From assembly GCA_902556905.1 (NCBI GenBank), contig CACDYK010000006.1, positions 1 through 64,000 of the forward strand: a stretch of 64,000 nt of DNA, read 5' to 3'. Below the pieces are notes generated by a model. The model was not told the DNA's origin, made no database searches, and saw nothing but the letters and a program-made list of their open reading frames with translations. The DNA is from an uncultured Pelagibacteraceae bacterium (GTDB lineage: Bacteria; Pseudomonadota; Alphaproteobacteria; Pelagibacterales; Pelagibacteraceae). Below, piece by piece: positions 1-9,524 of the stretch (the first letter of the stretch is position 1; every line of letters starts with the position of its first letter). The position numbers and the translations under genes were made by a program.

Positions 1-147
1 ATTCCAAAAATAGATATGGATCAAACAAAAATTAAAGATCAAAACAAAAAAATTAGAGTTATCGATTATAACAAAATAAATGAAAGTGAAAAAAAACTTA
101 AAAATAAATTTGGAATTGATAAAATAAAAATTGTTTATTTTGATTAA
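1..147 (+). CDS. C-terminal fragment of a CDS truncated by the window edge; product unknown (precedes ABC permeases)
   Basis: Frame 1 is open from base 1 to TAA at 145-147 (IPKIDMDQTK...KIVYFD*), immediately followed by the permease gene. Confidence 0.6.
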   Translation: MPKIDMDQTKIKDQNKKIRVIDYNKINESEKKLKNKFGIDKIKIVYFD

Positions 148-152
148 AAAAA

Positions 153-2477
153 ATGGAAATAATAGAAAAATTAAAAACCTATAGATCTAGTGTAGATACT
201 TCTTCAAATAAGTATCTAATGGTACCCATTTTTATTTTTTTTGCTTTATTAATTTTTGCTTTAATTAGAAGTCCAATACTTATCTCACAATCAGGCATAG
301 GAAGTGCGATAATGCTTACTGCTCCTTTAATTTTAACCACCTACGCTCTAACATTTATAGCTATGGCCGGAAGAGGTGGGGTTGATTTGTCTATTGGTCC
401 TTTCATGGGTTTTATAAATGTAAGTAGTATTCAACTATATGCTGCTGGATATTTACAAACTCCAATTGGCTGGTTTGTTTATGCAATAGCAATGGGATTA
501 ATTTGGCAGCTTTTCTATGCTTTGATTGTTTGTTTTGTTAGAGTTTCACCAATAATTGTATCTCTAGCTGGATATTTAGCATTTGCTGGAATAAATATCG
601 TAATTTTACCAAGACCAGGTGGAATAGCTCCTGACTGGTTGCTTCCATGGGGAGAAGGATTTACAATTCTAAATCCTATATTTCTTCTAATGATATTGGC
701 AACAATATTATTTTATATAATTACTCATACGGCTTTTTGGGGTCATCTAAAATTAATGGGTTCAGATGAACGTGCAGCTTTTACAAGCGGTGTAAAAATT
801 CACCTTGTAAGAATAGTTGCTCATATGATAGCAGGAATTTTTGCAGCTCTTTCTGCAATATGTTTTACGGCTCTTGTTGGATCTGGAGATCCACTACAAG
901 GAACTAAATACACATTACTAGGTATTACTGCTTTAGTTCTAGGTGGTGCAAGTTTGGCTGGTGGGCGTGGAGGTGCGTTTGGAGCAATTTTAGGTGCATT
1001 AAACTTATACCTTATAAATTATATCTTGGTTACTTTTAGATTTGAAAGACTTCAAAGCTTTGTTTCGGACTTATCTTATGGAGCAGTTTTGGTTATAGCA
1101 TTATTGGTTAGTCTTATTCTTCCTTATGTCACAAGAGTAACAAAGGGTTTATCGGTAATGGTTTTTTTCATTTTAATGGCATTTGCAGGATTATTTGTAG
1201 TATTACATCAAGTGTATGATCAACCAATTATTATAGAGAAAGTAGTTGAAACTGATGAAAAATCTCAAAATGATGTAAGAGGATCAAAAGTAAGGAAGGT
1301 AGATTCTACAGGAAATATTATAGTTGAGGACTCTGAAGCTGGGGCAACAACAGGAACTGGTACTGCTAAGGGTGGCTCATTGGCAGGTCATGGCGTAGTT
1401 CAATTCACTGAAACACCAGGAACTATAGTGTTTTATGTAATTTTAGGAATAGCATTCGTTGCTTTGTTGCTTTACCTATTGTCAGCTCATAGAAATCCAT
1501 CCACGATTTCTTTTGTAATTATCGTAGTCATAATGGCAGCTGGTTTAATTTTTGACCCCGACGATAAAGAAAAAGACATATTAAAAGATACAGAAAAAAT
1601 AACTCTAAACTCTAATCAAGTAAGTAGTATTGAAACTTCTGCTCCTCAATACTTTAGCTTGGAAAAAATAAATTACTTCCCAAATGTTGTAGAGAGTTCT
1701 CTTATTTCTGGAACTACTTATAGTATTATTTATTTTGCTGGAATTGTTTTGTTGGCATCTCTAATTGTAATATCAATGCTTCCTCAATTTAGTCCACGTA
1801 CTAAATCTACGGCGCTTTTATTTTTTCTAGCAGCTATATCTTTAATTGTTTTAAAAGGTGTTTCATATAATAATTTAGTTGAAAGTACTGATAGTAGCTT
1901 TTTTGGCATTCAGGGTTATGGGGTAATACTAGTAGTTTTACTTTTATTTGTTATAACGGCCCCATTTGTTCATTCAAAAATAAAAAACTTAACAAATGTA
2001 TATATATTTGGATTTGGTATTCTTGCAATAATTTGTACTTATTTTATTGGTGGTAATACTTTTGTTCCAAATGATCCATCTTTTTATCAACCTAAAATAA
2101 TAAGTGAATTAAATATCGGAGATCTTTCTCAAATTAAATACGAAGGGACAAAAAGATTTTTTTATGAAACTGCAACTTCAGGATATTCTCAATTTGCCTT
2201 TAGTATTCTAGCGGTATTTTTAGTCCAATATTTTTTATTCCTTAATATGGGTGAGAAAGCAAATTATAAAAGATTTGCTCCATATATTTACATAGTCACT
2301 ATTGCTGTAGCACTTTGGGCTTCAATATTTTATTCTGTAGGATATTCATTATATAAAATTCTTGCAGTGTTAGTAATTGGAATACCTATTACACCTTTAG
2401 TTTGGCAATTTATGTCTATCTATAAAGAAAAAAATGCACGTGATAAACAATTAAGTCAATGGGAGGAAATAAAGTAG
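153..2477 (+). CDS. RbsC-like (BPD_transp_2) ABC transporter permease with a very long additional C-terminal membrane region
   Basis: N-terminal ~330 aa resembles a sugar-type permease (AGRGGVDLSIGPFMGF, GGASLAGGRGGAFGAILGA); the remaining ~430 aa is hydrophobic and not part of the usual fold. Confidence 0.8.
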   Translation: MEIIEKLKTYRSSVDTSSNKYLMVPIFIFFALLIFALIRSPILISQSGIGSAIMLTAPLILTTYALTFIAMAGRGGVDLSIGPFMGFINVSSIQLYAAGYLQTPIGWFVYAIAMGLIWQLFYALIVCFVRVSPIIVSLAGYLAFAGINIVILPRPGGIAPDWLLPWGEGFTILNPIFLLMILATILFYIITHTAFWGHLKLMGSDERAAFTSGVKIHLVRIVAHMIAGIFAALSAICFTALVGSGDPLQGTKYTLLGITALVLGGASLAGGRGGAFGAILGALNLYLINYILVTFRFERLQSFVSDLSYGAVLVIALLVSLILPYVTRVTKGLSVMVFFILMAFAGLFVVLHQVYDQPIIIEKVVETDEKSQNDVRGSKVRKVDSTGNIIVEDSEAGATTGTGTAKGGSLAGHGVVQFTETPGTIVFYVILGIAFVALLLYLLSAHRNPSTISFVIIVVIMAAGLIFDPDDKEKDILKDTEKITLNSNQVSSIETSAPQYFSLEKINYFPNVVESSLISGTTYSIIYFAGIVLLASLIVISMLPQFSPRTKSTALLFFLAAISLIVLKGVSYNNLVESTDSSFFGIQGYGVILVVLLLFVITAPFVHSKIKNLTNVYIFGFGILAIICTYFIGGNTFVPNDPSFYQPKIISELNIGDLSQIKYEGTKRFFYETATSGYSQFAFSILAVFLVQYFLFLNMGEKANYKRFAPYIYIVTIAVALWASIFYSVGYSLYKILAVLVIGIPITPLVWQFMSIYKEKNARDKQLSQWEEIK

Positions 2478-3878
2478 ATGAAAAAATCGGCATTTCTTTT
2501 TTTTAAAGGACTAGGATTATTATTTGCAATTCTATGTGGAATAGGAACTGCTTTTCTTGGTTGGTATGATGGCGCAGATTGGATGAATATTGCTACCTAC
2601 TCTATTGCTGTAACTGGATTAATATTGTGGGGATGGTACCATTTTTCTGTAAGATGGATTAATGAAGATTTAAAACAAAATATCTTCACTAAATTTCCTA
2701 AAGAAGAAACTATAAAAGACGAAGAAGATGAAGAAAATTTCTTCTTCAAAAATATTAGAGAAAATAAATGGAAAACAATTGCTTTCCTTGGGGTAATTCT
2801 AATCTTTATTTTTGTATCTTTTGTAGCAGATGATTTCTTTTCAGGAAGAACCCTAGTTTCATTTTTGATCTTTTTAGTATTTGTGATTTTTATGGGTGTT
2901 ATCAGCAGATACATAAAAGGTTCAAAAAGTGTTTTTGTAGGTATCTCTGTTTTGATTGGGTTGTTTATTATTGGATCTCTAACCATACCTGGTTTCTTAA
3001 CGACCATGAACATGAAATCAATGTTGGTTTTTGCATCATTTTTAGGACTAGCTACTATTGGTCAGACTTTTGTTGCACTTTTAGGGGGTTTAGATCTTTC
3101 AATTCCATTTGTTATTGGCTCTATGAATGTTGGTTTAATGTCGTTAATTTCAAAAGGAGTTCCACCTTGGCTTGCTTGCATAGTTATTTTGCTGCTAGGT
3201 GCTTTGATAGGATTTGTTAATGGCACTTTAAGTTTTAGACTTCAAGGACAAGCATTAATTTTAACTTTGGGTGTTGGGTTTTTTGTTAAAGGAGGGGTTC
3301 AAATATTAGTTTCTATGGGTACTTTTTCAGCTGGTACTGTTTTTGGTGTTGTTCCAGATTGGATGCAAAATTTAGCTTCTATGGGTGGAAAAACTATTGG
3401 TCTTCCAATACCTCCTGTTATCATTATTTGGATAGTAGCAAGTATATTAGTTATCGTTGCACTTAGGTTAACAAAATGGGGAAGGCATTTATATGCTTTA
3501 GGTGGAAGTAGATTGTCATCATCAAGACTTTCTATTTCTGAAAGAGGATACTGGGTTGGTGCTTATGTTATTAGTGGATTTTTCTCAGCTTTAACTGGAA
3601 TTCTACTTCTTGGTTGGAGTGGTGGAGGATATGTGGGTGCTGGAGATATTTATTTATTCACAACTATAGCTGCAGTGGTTATTGGTGGAACTTCATTATT
3701 AGGAGGTTCTGGAGGTTATGGGTTAAGTGTTATTGGAGTATTTATATTGCAAATAATAACAACTGTATTAATTGGATGGGGTTTAAGTTGGGAAGCACAA
3801 CAATTTATTTTGGGATTACTTATTATTCCAATGGTTGCCCTGTACGCAAGATCCCCACATATAAGAAGCCAGATATAA
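2478..3878 (+). CDS. RbsC-like ABC transporter permease with N-terminal membrane extension
   Basis: GGLDLSIPFVIGSMNVG and GGTSLLGGSGGYGLSVIGVF motifs; directly abuts the preceding permease. Confidence 0.85.
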   Translation: MKKSAFLFFKGLGLLFAILCGIGTAFLGWYDGADWMNIATYSIAVTGLILWGWYHFSVRWINEDLKQNIFTKFPKEETIKDEEDEENFFFKNIRENKWKTIAFLGVILIFIFVSFVADDFFSGRTLVSFLIFLVFVIFMGVISRYIKGSKSVFVGISVLIGLFIIGSLTIPGFLTTMNMKSMLVFASFLGLATIGQTFVALLGGLDLSIPFVIGSMNVGLMSLISKGVPPWLACIVILLLGALIGFVNGTLSFRLQGQALILTLGVGFFVKGGVQILVSMGTFSAGTVFGVVPDWMQNLASMGGKTIGLPIPPVIIIWIVASILVIVALRLTKWGRHLYALGGSRLSSSRLSISERGYWVGAYVISGFFSALTGILLLGWSGGGYVGAGDIYLFTTIAAVVIGGTSLLGGSGGYGLSVIGVFILQIITTVLIGWGLSWEAQQFILGLLIIPMVALYARSPHIRSQI

Positions 3879-3890
3879 AGGAGAAGATTT

Positions 3891-4610
3891 ATGATAGAAT
3901 TAAATTGCGACATGGGTGAAAGTTTTGGGATCTATAAAGCGGGTAATGATGAAGAGATAATGCCATTAATAGATATAGCAAATGTTGCCTGTGGTTTTCA
4001 TGCTTCTGATCCTAATCATATGAGAAAAACTGTGGCACTTGCAAAAAAACATGGGGTAAAAGTTGGGGCTCACCCTTCTTTTCCTGATCTGCAGGGATTT
4101 GGAAGAAGAGAAATAAAAATGCCAAGGCAAGATATAAAAAGTATGGTTATGTATCAGGTAGGTGCTTTAAAATCATTTTTAGATGAACAAGATATGCCTT
4201 TGAACCATATCAAACCTCATGGATCATTATATGTTATGGCTGCGAAAGATGAAAATATGGCTAACGCAATTGCAGATGCTGTTGAAACTTTTAATGTGAG
4301 TATTTTTGGAATGGCAAATACTTGTCATGAAAAGATTTATAAAGATGAAAGAGGTTTAAATTTTATAGCAGAATTTTACGCTGACCTAGATTATGATAAA
4401 GAAGGAAACCTAGTTGTAGCTAAAGGAAAAAATGCAAACTACGATAGTAAAATTGCAGCCAAACGTGTCATGCGCGCATTAAAAGAAAAAAAAGTTACCA
4501 ATACTATTGGTAAAGATATAAATGTTGGTTGTGATACAATTTGCGTTCATTCAGATACACCTAATGCAGTTGAAATAATTACAGGTATTAAATCAGCCCT
4601 TAGTAAATGA
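3891..4610 (+). CDS. pxpA: LamB/YcsF family protein, 5-oxoprolinase subunit A-like
   Basis: MIELNCDMGESFG, ANVACGFHASDP, KVGAHPSFPDLQGFGRR, NHIKPHGSLY are hallmark PxpA/YcsF motifs. Confidence 0.92.
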   Translation: MIELNCDMGESFGIYKAGNDEEIMPLIDIANVACGFHASDPNHMRKTVALAKKHGVKVGAHPSFPDLQGFGRREIKMPRQDIKSMVMYQVGALKSFLDEQDMPLNHIKPHGSLYVMAAKDENMANAIADAVETFNVSIFGMANTCHEKIYKDERGLNFIAEFYADLDYDKEGNLVVAKGKNANYDSKIAAKRVMRALKEKKVTNTIGKDINVGCDTICVHSDTPNAVEIITGIKSALSK

Positions 4611-7060
4611 AAAGAATTTTAATAGCTAACAGAGGCGAAATAGCTTGTAGAATTATTAGAAGTTGTAAAAAACTAGGTTTACAGTCAATTGCCGTATATT
4701 CAGATATAGACAAAAACAGCAAACACGTTAGAGAAGCTGACGAGTCAATCCACATAGGGGGGTCAAAAGCACAAGAAAGTTACCTTCTCGCAGAAAAAAT
4801 CATTGAGGTTGCTAAAAAATTAAATGCTGATGCTATTCATCCAGGATATGGATTTATGGCTGAAAATGCTGAATTTGCCCAGAATGTAATAGACTCAGGA
4901 ATAATTTGGATAGGCCCAAAACCAAGCACTATCATATCAATGGGTAATAAAGATGTAGCAAGAGATTTGGCTATAAAAAATAACCTTCCTATTTGCCCAG
5001 GGTTAAAAGATGAAGATTTAAAAAAAGATGATCTAGAAAAAAAATGTAATGAAATTGGTTATCCAATTTTAATAAAGGCAAGTGCTGGTGGTGGTGGAAT
5101 TGGAATGCGAATAGCAAACAATTATGAGGAATTAATTCAATCAATTGAAAAAACTAAAAATTTAGCAAAAAAAGCATTTGGTAATAGTGATATTTTTTTA
5201 GAAAAATTCATCTCAAATGCAAGGCATATAGAAATTCAAGTTTTTGGTCTTGGTGAAAGAAAAGCTTTGCATTTCTACGAAAGAGATTGCTCAATACAAA
5301 GACGTTTTCAAAAAATTATAGAAGAAAGTCCTGCTCCTGAGATTAAAGACTCAATAATTAATGAGATGGCAGAAAGCGCAGTAAATTTTGTTACAAATCA
5401 AAATTATGAAGGAGCCGGTACAATAGAATTTATATACGACATTGATAATAAAAAATTTTATTTTTTAGAAATGAATACCAGAATTCAAGTAGAGCACCCT
5501 GTTACAGAGATGATCACAAATTCTGATTTAGTTTCAATGCAAATCCAATTTGCATTGAACCTAGATCTAAAATCTATAGAACAAAATAAAATTAATAAAT
5601 CAGGACATGCTATTGAATGTAGATTATATGCTGAAGACCCAGCTAAAAACTTTCTTCCTTCTCCAGGTAAAATTACTAAATTAAATCTTCCTAATACTGG
5701 TTTTGCAGACATTAGACTTGATATAGGTGTGGATGAAGGAGATGAGATATCTTTTTATTATGATCCAATGATTGCAAAAATTATTTCAAAAAGTGAAAAT
5801 AGAATAGAAAGTATAAATAATATGATTCATTATTTAAGTGAATTAAAAATAGAAGGAATTAATACAAATAAATCTTTTTTAATTTCAGTTTTAAAAAATG
5901 AGTCTTTTGAAAAAGCAACTTATAATACTAAATTTATAGAAAATAATTTATCTTTATTTACAAAAGAATCAGAAACTTTAAAAAAAGATATAAGTAAAAC
6001 TATAAATGAAGAAAATATTGTTCAAAAATATACTGATAAAGATGTTGAGGCTTTTAAAAAAATAACAGCACAATCTCCTAATAAAAAACACTCAGACCAC
6101 TACACTGAAAATGATTTCAAAGCATTTAAGAATATTTTAAATAAAAAAAATGATAATCAAAAAAAAGGTTCTATTAAAAATATAATAGGAAAAGTATATG
6201 AAGAACCAGTATTTAAACCAGGGGGTGACAAATATATGATCATTGAATTTGGTAATCTTATGGATCTAGAAATTAACTTTACAGCACAAAACTTAGCTAA
6301 AGCTATTCTTGATAATAAAATCAAAGGTATTTATGAAACTGCTCCATGTTTTGCTTCGATGCTTATTCATTATAATCCTGATGAAATAAAATTTAATGAT
6401 TTAAAAAATGAGATGAAGTCACTTATTAAGTCATTAGGTCCAACTGATGATATTGAGATTAATAGTAGAATTTTCTCATTTCCCACTGTTTATTTAGATA
6501 AATGGACAAAAGAATGTATTGAAGATTATTCAAGCAAAATTGCAGAAAAAACTCCTGATCCTGATTTTATTGTAGAGCTGAATAAACTTGAAAATACTGA
6601 ACAATTTGTAAGGGTTCATTCTGGAACTGAATATTGGGTTTCGGCACTAGGTTTTTGGCCAGGTCTTCCATTTATGATGCCTTTAGACCCTAGATGTAAA
6701 TTAACTGCACCAAAATATAATCCGCCAAGAACCTGGACCCCAAAAGGTGCTGTAGGAATGGGTGGATCTTCAACTTCAATATATCCTGATAGATTGCCTG
6801 GTGGTTATCAAATTTTTGGAATAATACCTGTTCCTATTTGGGATACTGAGAAAAGTTTTTCTGTATTCGAAGAAAGTATCTGTCTTTTTAAACCTGGTGA
6901 CAGAGTAAAATTTGTACCCACAAGCTACGAAGAATTTGATCATGTTTCGAATAAGGTAAAGGACAAATCCTATGATTATAATATTATTGACTATCAAAAA
7001 TTTTCAGTAAAAAATTATAAAAATTGGTTAACAACAATTGATAAAACAAAAAGATTTTAA
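4607..7060 (+). CDS. Fusion of biotin carboxylase (N-terminal) and PxpB/KipI-like allophanate hydrolase subunit 1 (C-terminal)
   Basis: N-term: MKRILIANRGEIACRI, HPGYGFMAENAEFA, ASAGGGGIGMR, EMNTRIQVEHPVTE. C-term: GFWPGLPFMMPLDPRC...PRTWTPKGAVGMGGSSTSIYPDRLPGGYQIFG. ATGA overlap with pxpA. Confidence 0.88.
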   Translation: MKRILIANRGEIACRIIRSCKKLGLQSIAVYSDIDKNSKHVREADESIHIGGSKAQESYLLAEKIIEVAKKLNADAIHPGYGFMAENAEFAQNVIDSGIIWIGPKPSTIISMGNKDVARDLAIKNNLPICPGLKDEDLKKDDLEKKCNEIGYPILIKASAGGGGIGMRIANNYEELIQSIEKTKNLAKKAFGNSDIFLEKFISNARHIEIQVFGLGERKALHFYERDCSIQRRFQKIIEESPAPEIKDSIINEMAESAVNFVTNQNYEGAGTIEFIYDIDNKKFYFLEMNTRIQVEHPVTEMITNSDLVSMQIQFALNLDLKSIEQNKINKSGHAIECRLYAEDPAKNFLPSPGKITKLNLPNTGFADIRLDIGVDEGDEISFYYDPMIAKIISKSENRIESINNMIHYLSELKIEGINTNKSFLISVLKNESFEKATYNTKFIENNLSLFTKESETLKKDISKTINEENIVQKYTDKDVEAFKKITAQSPNKKHSDHYTENDFKAFKNILNKKNDNQKKGSIKNIIGKVYEEPVFKPGGDKYMIIEFGNLMDLEINFTAQNLAKAILDNKIKGIYETAPCFASMLIHYNPDEIKFNDLKNEMKSLIKSLGPTDDIEINSRIFSFPTVYLDKWTKECIEDYSSKIAEKTPDPDFIVELNKLENTEQFVRVHSGTEYWVSALGFWPGLPFMMPLDPRCKLTAPKYNPPRTWTPKGAVGMGGSSTSIYPDRLPGGYQIFGIIPVPIWDTEKSFSVFEESICLFKPGDRVKFVPTSYEEFDHVSNKVKDKSYDYNIIDYQKFSVKNYKNWLTTIDKTKRF

Positions 7061-7065
7061 CTTTT

Positions 7066-8190
7066 ATGGTTCAGGTAATTAAAAAAGGTTTAGAAACATC
7101 AGTCCAAGATTATCCTGGAAGAATTGGAACTTTAAATCAAGGATTTCCAGCCTCAGGTCCAATGGATAGTTGGTCTTTTAGACTTGCAAATATATTGGTT
7201 GGAAATAAGCCTGGTGACGCAGCACTAGAGTGTCAATTTATGGGGCCTACTCTTAAATTTATTGATGATAGAACAATAGCTATTACAGGTGCAGACATGT
7301 CTCCAAAAATAGATGGTAAAAGTGTTCCTTTATGGGAGAGTATTGAAGTTAAAGCAAATCAAGTTTTAGAATTGGAATTTGCCACAATAGGTGCAAGATC
7401 ATATATTGCTTTTGCTGGAGGAATTACTAGTGAACCTTGGCTTGGATCGAAATCTACATTTCATAAAGCTGGGGTAGGCGGAATTGATGGCAAAGCTATT
7501 GAAAATAATCAAATTCTGCCACTAGGAAACAATAAAAAAATTCAGTTTAGAAAGATAAAAAAAAGTTCAATACCCGAAATCTCTAAAGATAAAAATTGGT
7601 CTATAGAAGTTGTTTTAGGTCCCAACGATGACTGGATAGATAACAAGGGTCATGAGATTTTTTTTAACTCTAAATGGAAACTTCAAGCAAAAAGTGATCG
7701 GACAGGGTATAGATTAGATGGACCTAAACTAACTTTCACTGATAAGGCTACAAACAAAAGCCTTGAAAATGGTTCGGAACCTTCAAATATTATTGACCAG
7801 GGCTATCCTGCAGGAGCAATTAATCTTGCAGGTCAAACCCCAATTATTCTTGTTAATGATGGACCAAGCATGGGTGGTTTTATTAACCCCTATACTGTGC
7901 CATCAGCAGCTTTTTGGAAATTAGGACAAGCTAAACCAGGAGATACTCTCAATTTTATAGAAGTTTCAGTTGAAAAAGCTCAAACATTAAGAGCTGAACA
8001 GTCAATCATTTGTAGCGAAGAAAGCCTTATGTCTTTTAATAAGAATGAAACTATCAAAAATGAAAAAAACAAACAATTAGGCCCAATAAAGATAATAGAT
8101 TTTGATAAAAATAAGACAGAAGAGAGAAAAAGACTAAAATTGATGGAAAAAAAAGGCATGAAAAATATGAAAATTCGGTTTTTTAATTAA
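7066..8190 (+). CDS. pxpC: Biotin-dependent carboxyltransferase family protein (PxpC/KipA, allophanate hydrolase subunit 2)
   Basis: VQDYPGRIGTLNQGFPASGPMDSWSFRLANILVGN, GADMSPKIDG, QGYPAGAINLAGQTPIILVNDGPSMGG. Confidence 0.9.
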   Translation: MVQVIKKGLETSVQDYPGRIGTLNQGFPASGPMDSWSFRLANILVGNKPGDAALECQFMGPTLKFIDDRTIAITGADMSPKIDGKSVPLWESIEVKANQVLELEFATIGARSYIAFAGGITSEPWLGSKSTFHKAGVGGIDGKAIENNQILPLGNNKKIQFRKIKKSSIPEISKDKNWSIEVVLGPNDDWIDNKGHEIFFNSKWKLQAKSDRTGYRLDGPKLTFTDKATNKSLENGSEPSNIIDQGYPAGAINLAGQTPIILVNDGPSMGGFINPYTVPSAAFWKLGQAKPGDTLNFIEVSVEKAQTLRAEQSIICSEESLMSFNKNETIKNEKNKQLGPIKIIDFDKNKTEERKRLKLMEKKGMKNMKIRFFN

Positions 8191-8220
8191 TTATTAAATA
8201 TGAAAGGAATATTTTAGATA

Positions 8221-8439
8221 ATGACAACTGAGGTAAAAACAACAGTTCCAGGTAATATATGGAAAGTACTAGTTAAAGTAGGAGATATTGTTAAACAAAA
8301 TGATGATCTTTTCATTATGGAAGTAATGAAAACAGAGGTACATCACAACTCACCTATTGATGGGAAAGTTATACAAGTAAACATTCAAAATGACCAAGAA
8401 GCTGTTGAGCCTGGTACAGTTGCGATTATCATTGAATAG
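8221..8439 (+). CDS. Acetyl-CoA carboxylase BCCP-like biotin/lipoyl attachment domain protein
   Basis: 72 aa with biotinylation-type motif MEVMKTEVHHNSPIDG. Confidence 0.85.
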   Translation: MTTEVKTTVPGNIWKVLVKVGDIVKQNDDLFIMEVMKTEVHHNSPIDGKVIQVNIQNDQEAVEPGTVAIIIE

Positions 8440-8442
8440 CAT

Positions 8443-8652
8443 ATGAAATCTAAAAAAAAATTTATTACTAAATATTTAGATACTATAATTGAACTATCAA
8501 ATGAAACTGGGATTTCAAAAAAAGAAGCAAGAACAATCCTAGATATAACATTATCTAATCAAAATCCTGAATCTGTTAATTTTGAACTAATAAAAACTGA
8601 GATAAAAACATTCATTACAATTAATATTTTTTCGCTAGTGTGTAAATTATAG
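8443..8652 (+). CDS. Small hypothetical protein
   Basis: 69-aa ORF starting 3 bp after the BCCP stop; plausible last gene of the operon. Confidence 0.4.
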   Translation: MKSKKKFITKYLDTIIELSNETGISKKEARTILDITLSNQNPESVNFELIKTEIKTFITINIFSLVCKL

Positions 8653-8679
8653 AGTGATAAAAAAATATAATTTTTTAAA

Positions 8680-9516
8680 TTAATCGTAATAAAACATTGG
8701 AGCTTTTTTCCAATCTAACCATGTAACTGGGTCATGTCCCCAAACTACTTTAGCATTATAATCTTTGGCAACTTTTCTTAATTTTTTAACAGAGTCAGCC
8801 GCATCTGAAGCAGAAGCAACAAGTCCAGGCAGACATTTATCACACCAATGATCTCCTGTATAACATGCGTCTCCAGTAAATAACATGTGTCCAGTTTTTG
8901 GTAAATTTACAAGAACCGATTGATGACCAGGAGTATGTCCAGGAGTAAATATTATTTTAATAACACCATCTCCAAAGACATCATAAAAATCTGTTTTTCT
9001 TCCCTGTAAAAATTTCCATCTTATATTTGGTTTATCAAAATCTGCTCTTACATAAGCTGGTTGTGAAAACCAGTCTGGATTGAATGCATAATCGTATTCT
9101 ACTCTTTGTGTAATATGTGTTGCATTAGGAAAGTGACCAATTGCTCCTGAATGATCAAGATGTAAGTGAGTTTGAATAACATATTTAACATCCTCTGGGT
9201 TTGTGTTTACAGATTTAACTACTTCTTTGCACCACTCCGAAGCTTTCATCACAGGATCATAAGCCTCAACTACGTTTCCCCAATGTTTGTGTTTGTCTAG
9301 AGCTGCCTCAATTGGCATTCCTCCATCAATAATAACATCTCCTTCAGGATGTTTAATTAAAAACCAAGGTACAGGAATTTCATAAGCTTCTTCACCTTGA
9401 TTCATCTTTATGAATTTCAATTTAGTTTTTATAGAACCAGTTTGAAACATATATAGTTTAATTCCACTATTAAACTTTGTTGTTTTTTCAAAAAAGTCAT
9501 CAGAAATATTATTCAT
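8680..9516 (-). CDS. MBL-fold metallohydrolase (N-acyl homoserine lactonase family-like)
   Basis: QTHLHLDHSGAIGHFP, FTPGHTPGHQSV, FTGDACYTGDHW metal-binding motifs. Confidence 0.85.
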   Translation of the reverse strand: MNNISDDFFEKTTKFNSGIKLYMFQTGSIKTKLKFIKMNQGEEAYEIPVPWFLIKHPEGDVIIDGGMPIEAALDKHKHWGNVVEAYDPVMKASEWCKEVVKSVNTNPEDVKYVIQTHLHLDHSGAIGHFPNATHITQRVEYDYAFNPDWFSQPAYVRADFDKPNIRWKFLQGRKTDFYDVFGDGVIKIIFTPGHTPGHQSVLVNLPKTGHMLFTGDACYTGDHWCDKCLPGLVASASDAADSVKKLRKVAKDYNAKVVWGHDPVTWLDWKKAPMFYYD

Positions 9517-9524
9517 AATTTATT

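Noticed and set aside
2597-3013. 138-aa minus-strand ORF
   Set aside because: Antisense shadow inside a clear ABC permease gene; composition reflects the complementary strand.
8680-9516. Assigning quorum-quenching AHL lactonase function
   Set aside because: Only the generic MBL metal motifs are visible; within the amide/alcohol operon a catabolic hydrolase is at least as likely.
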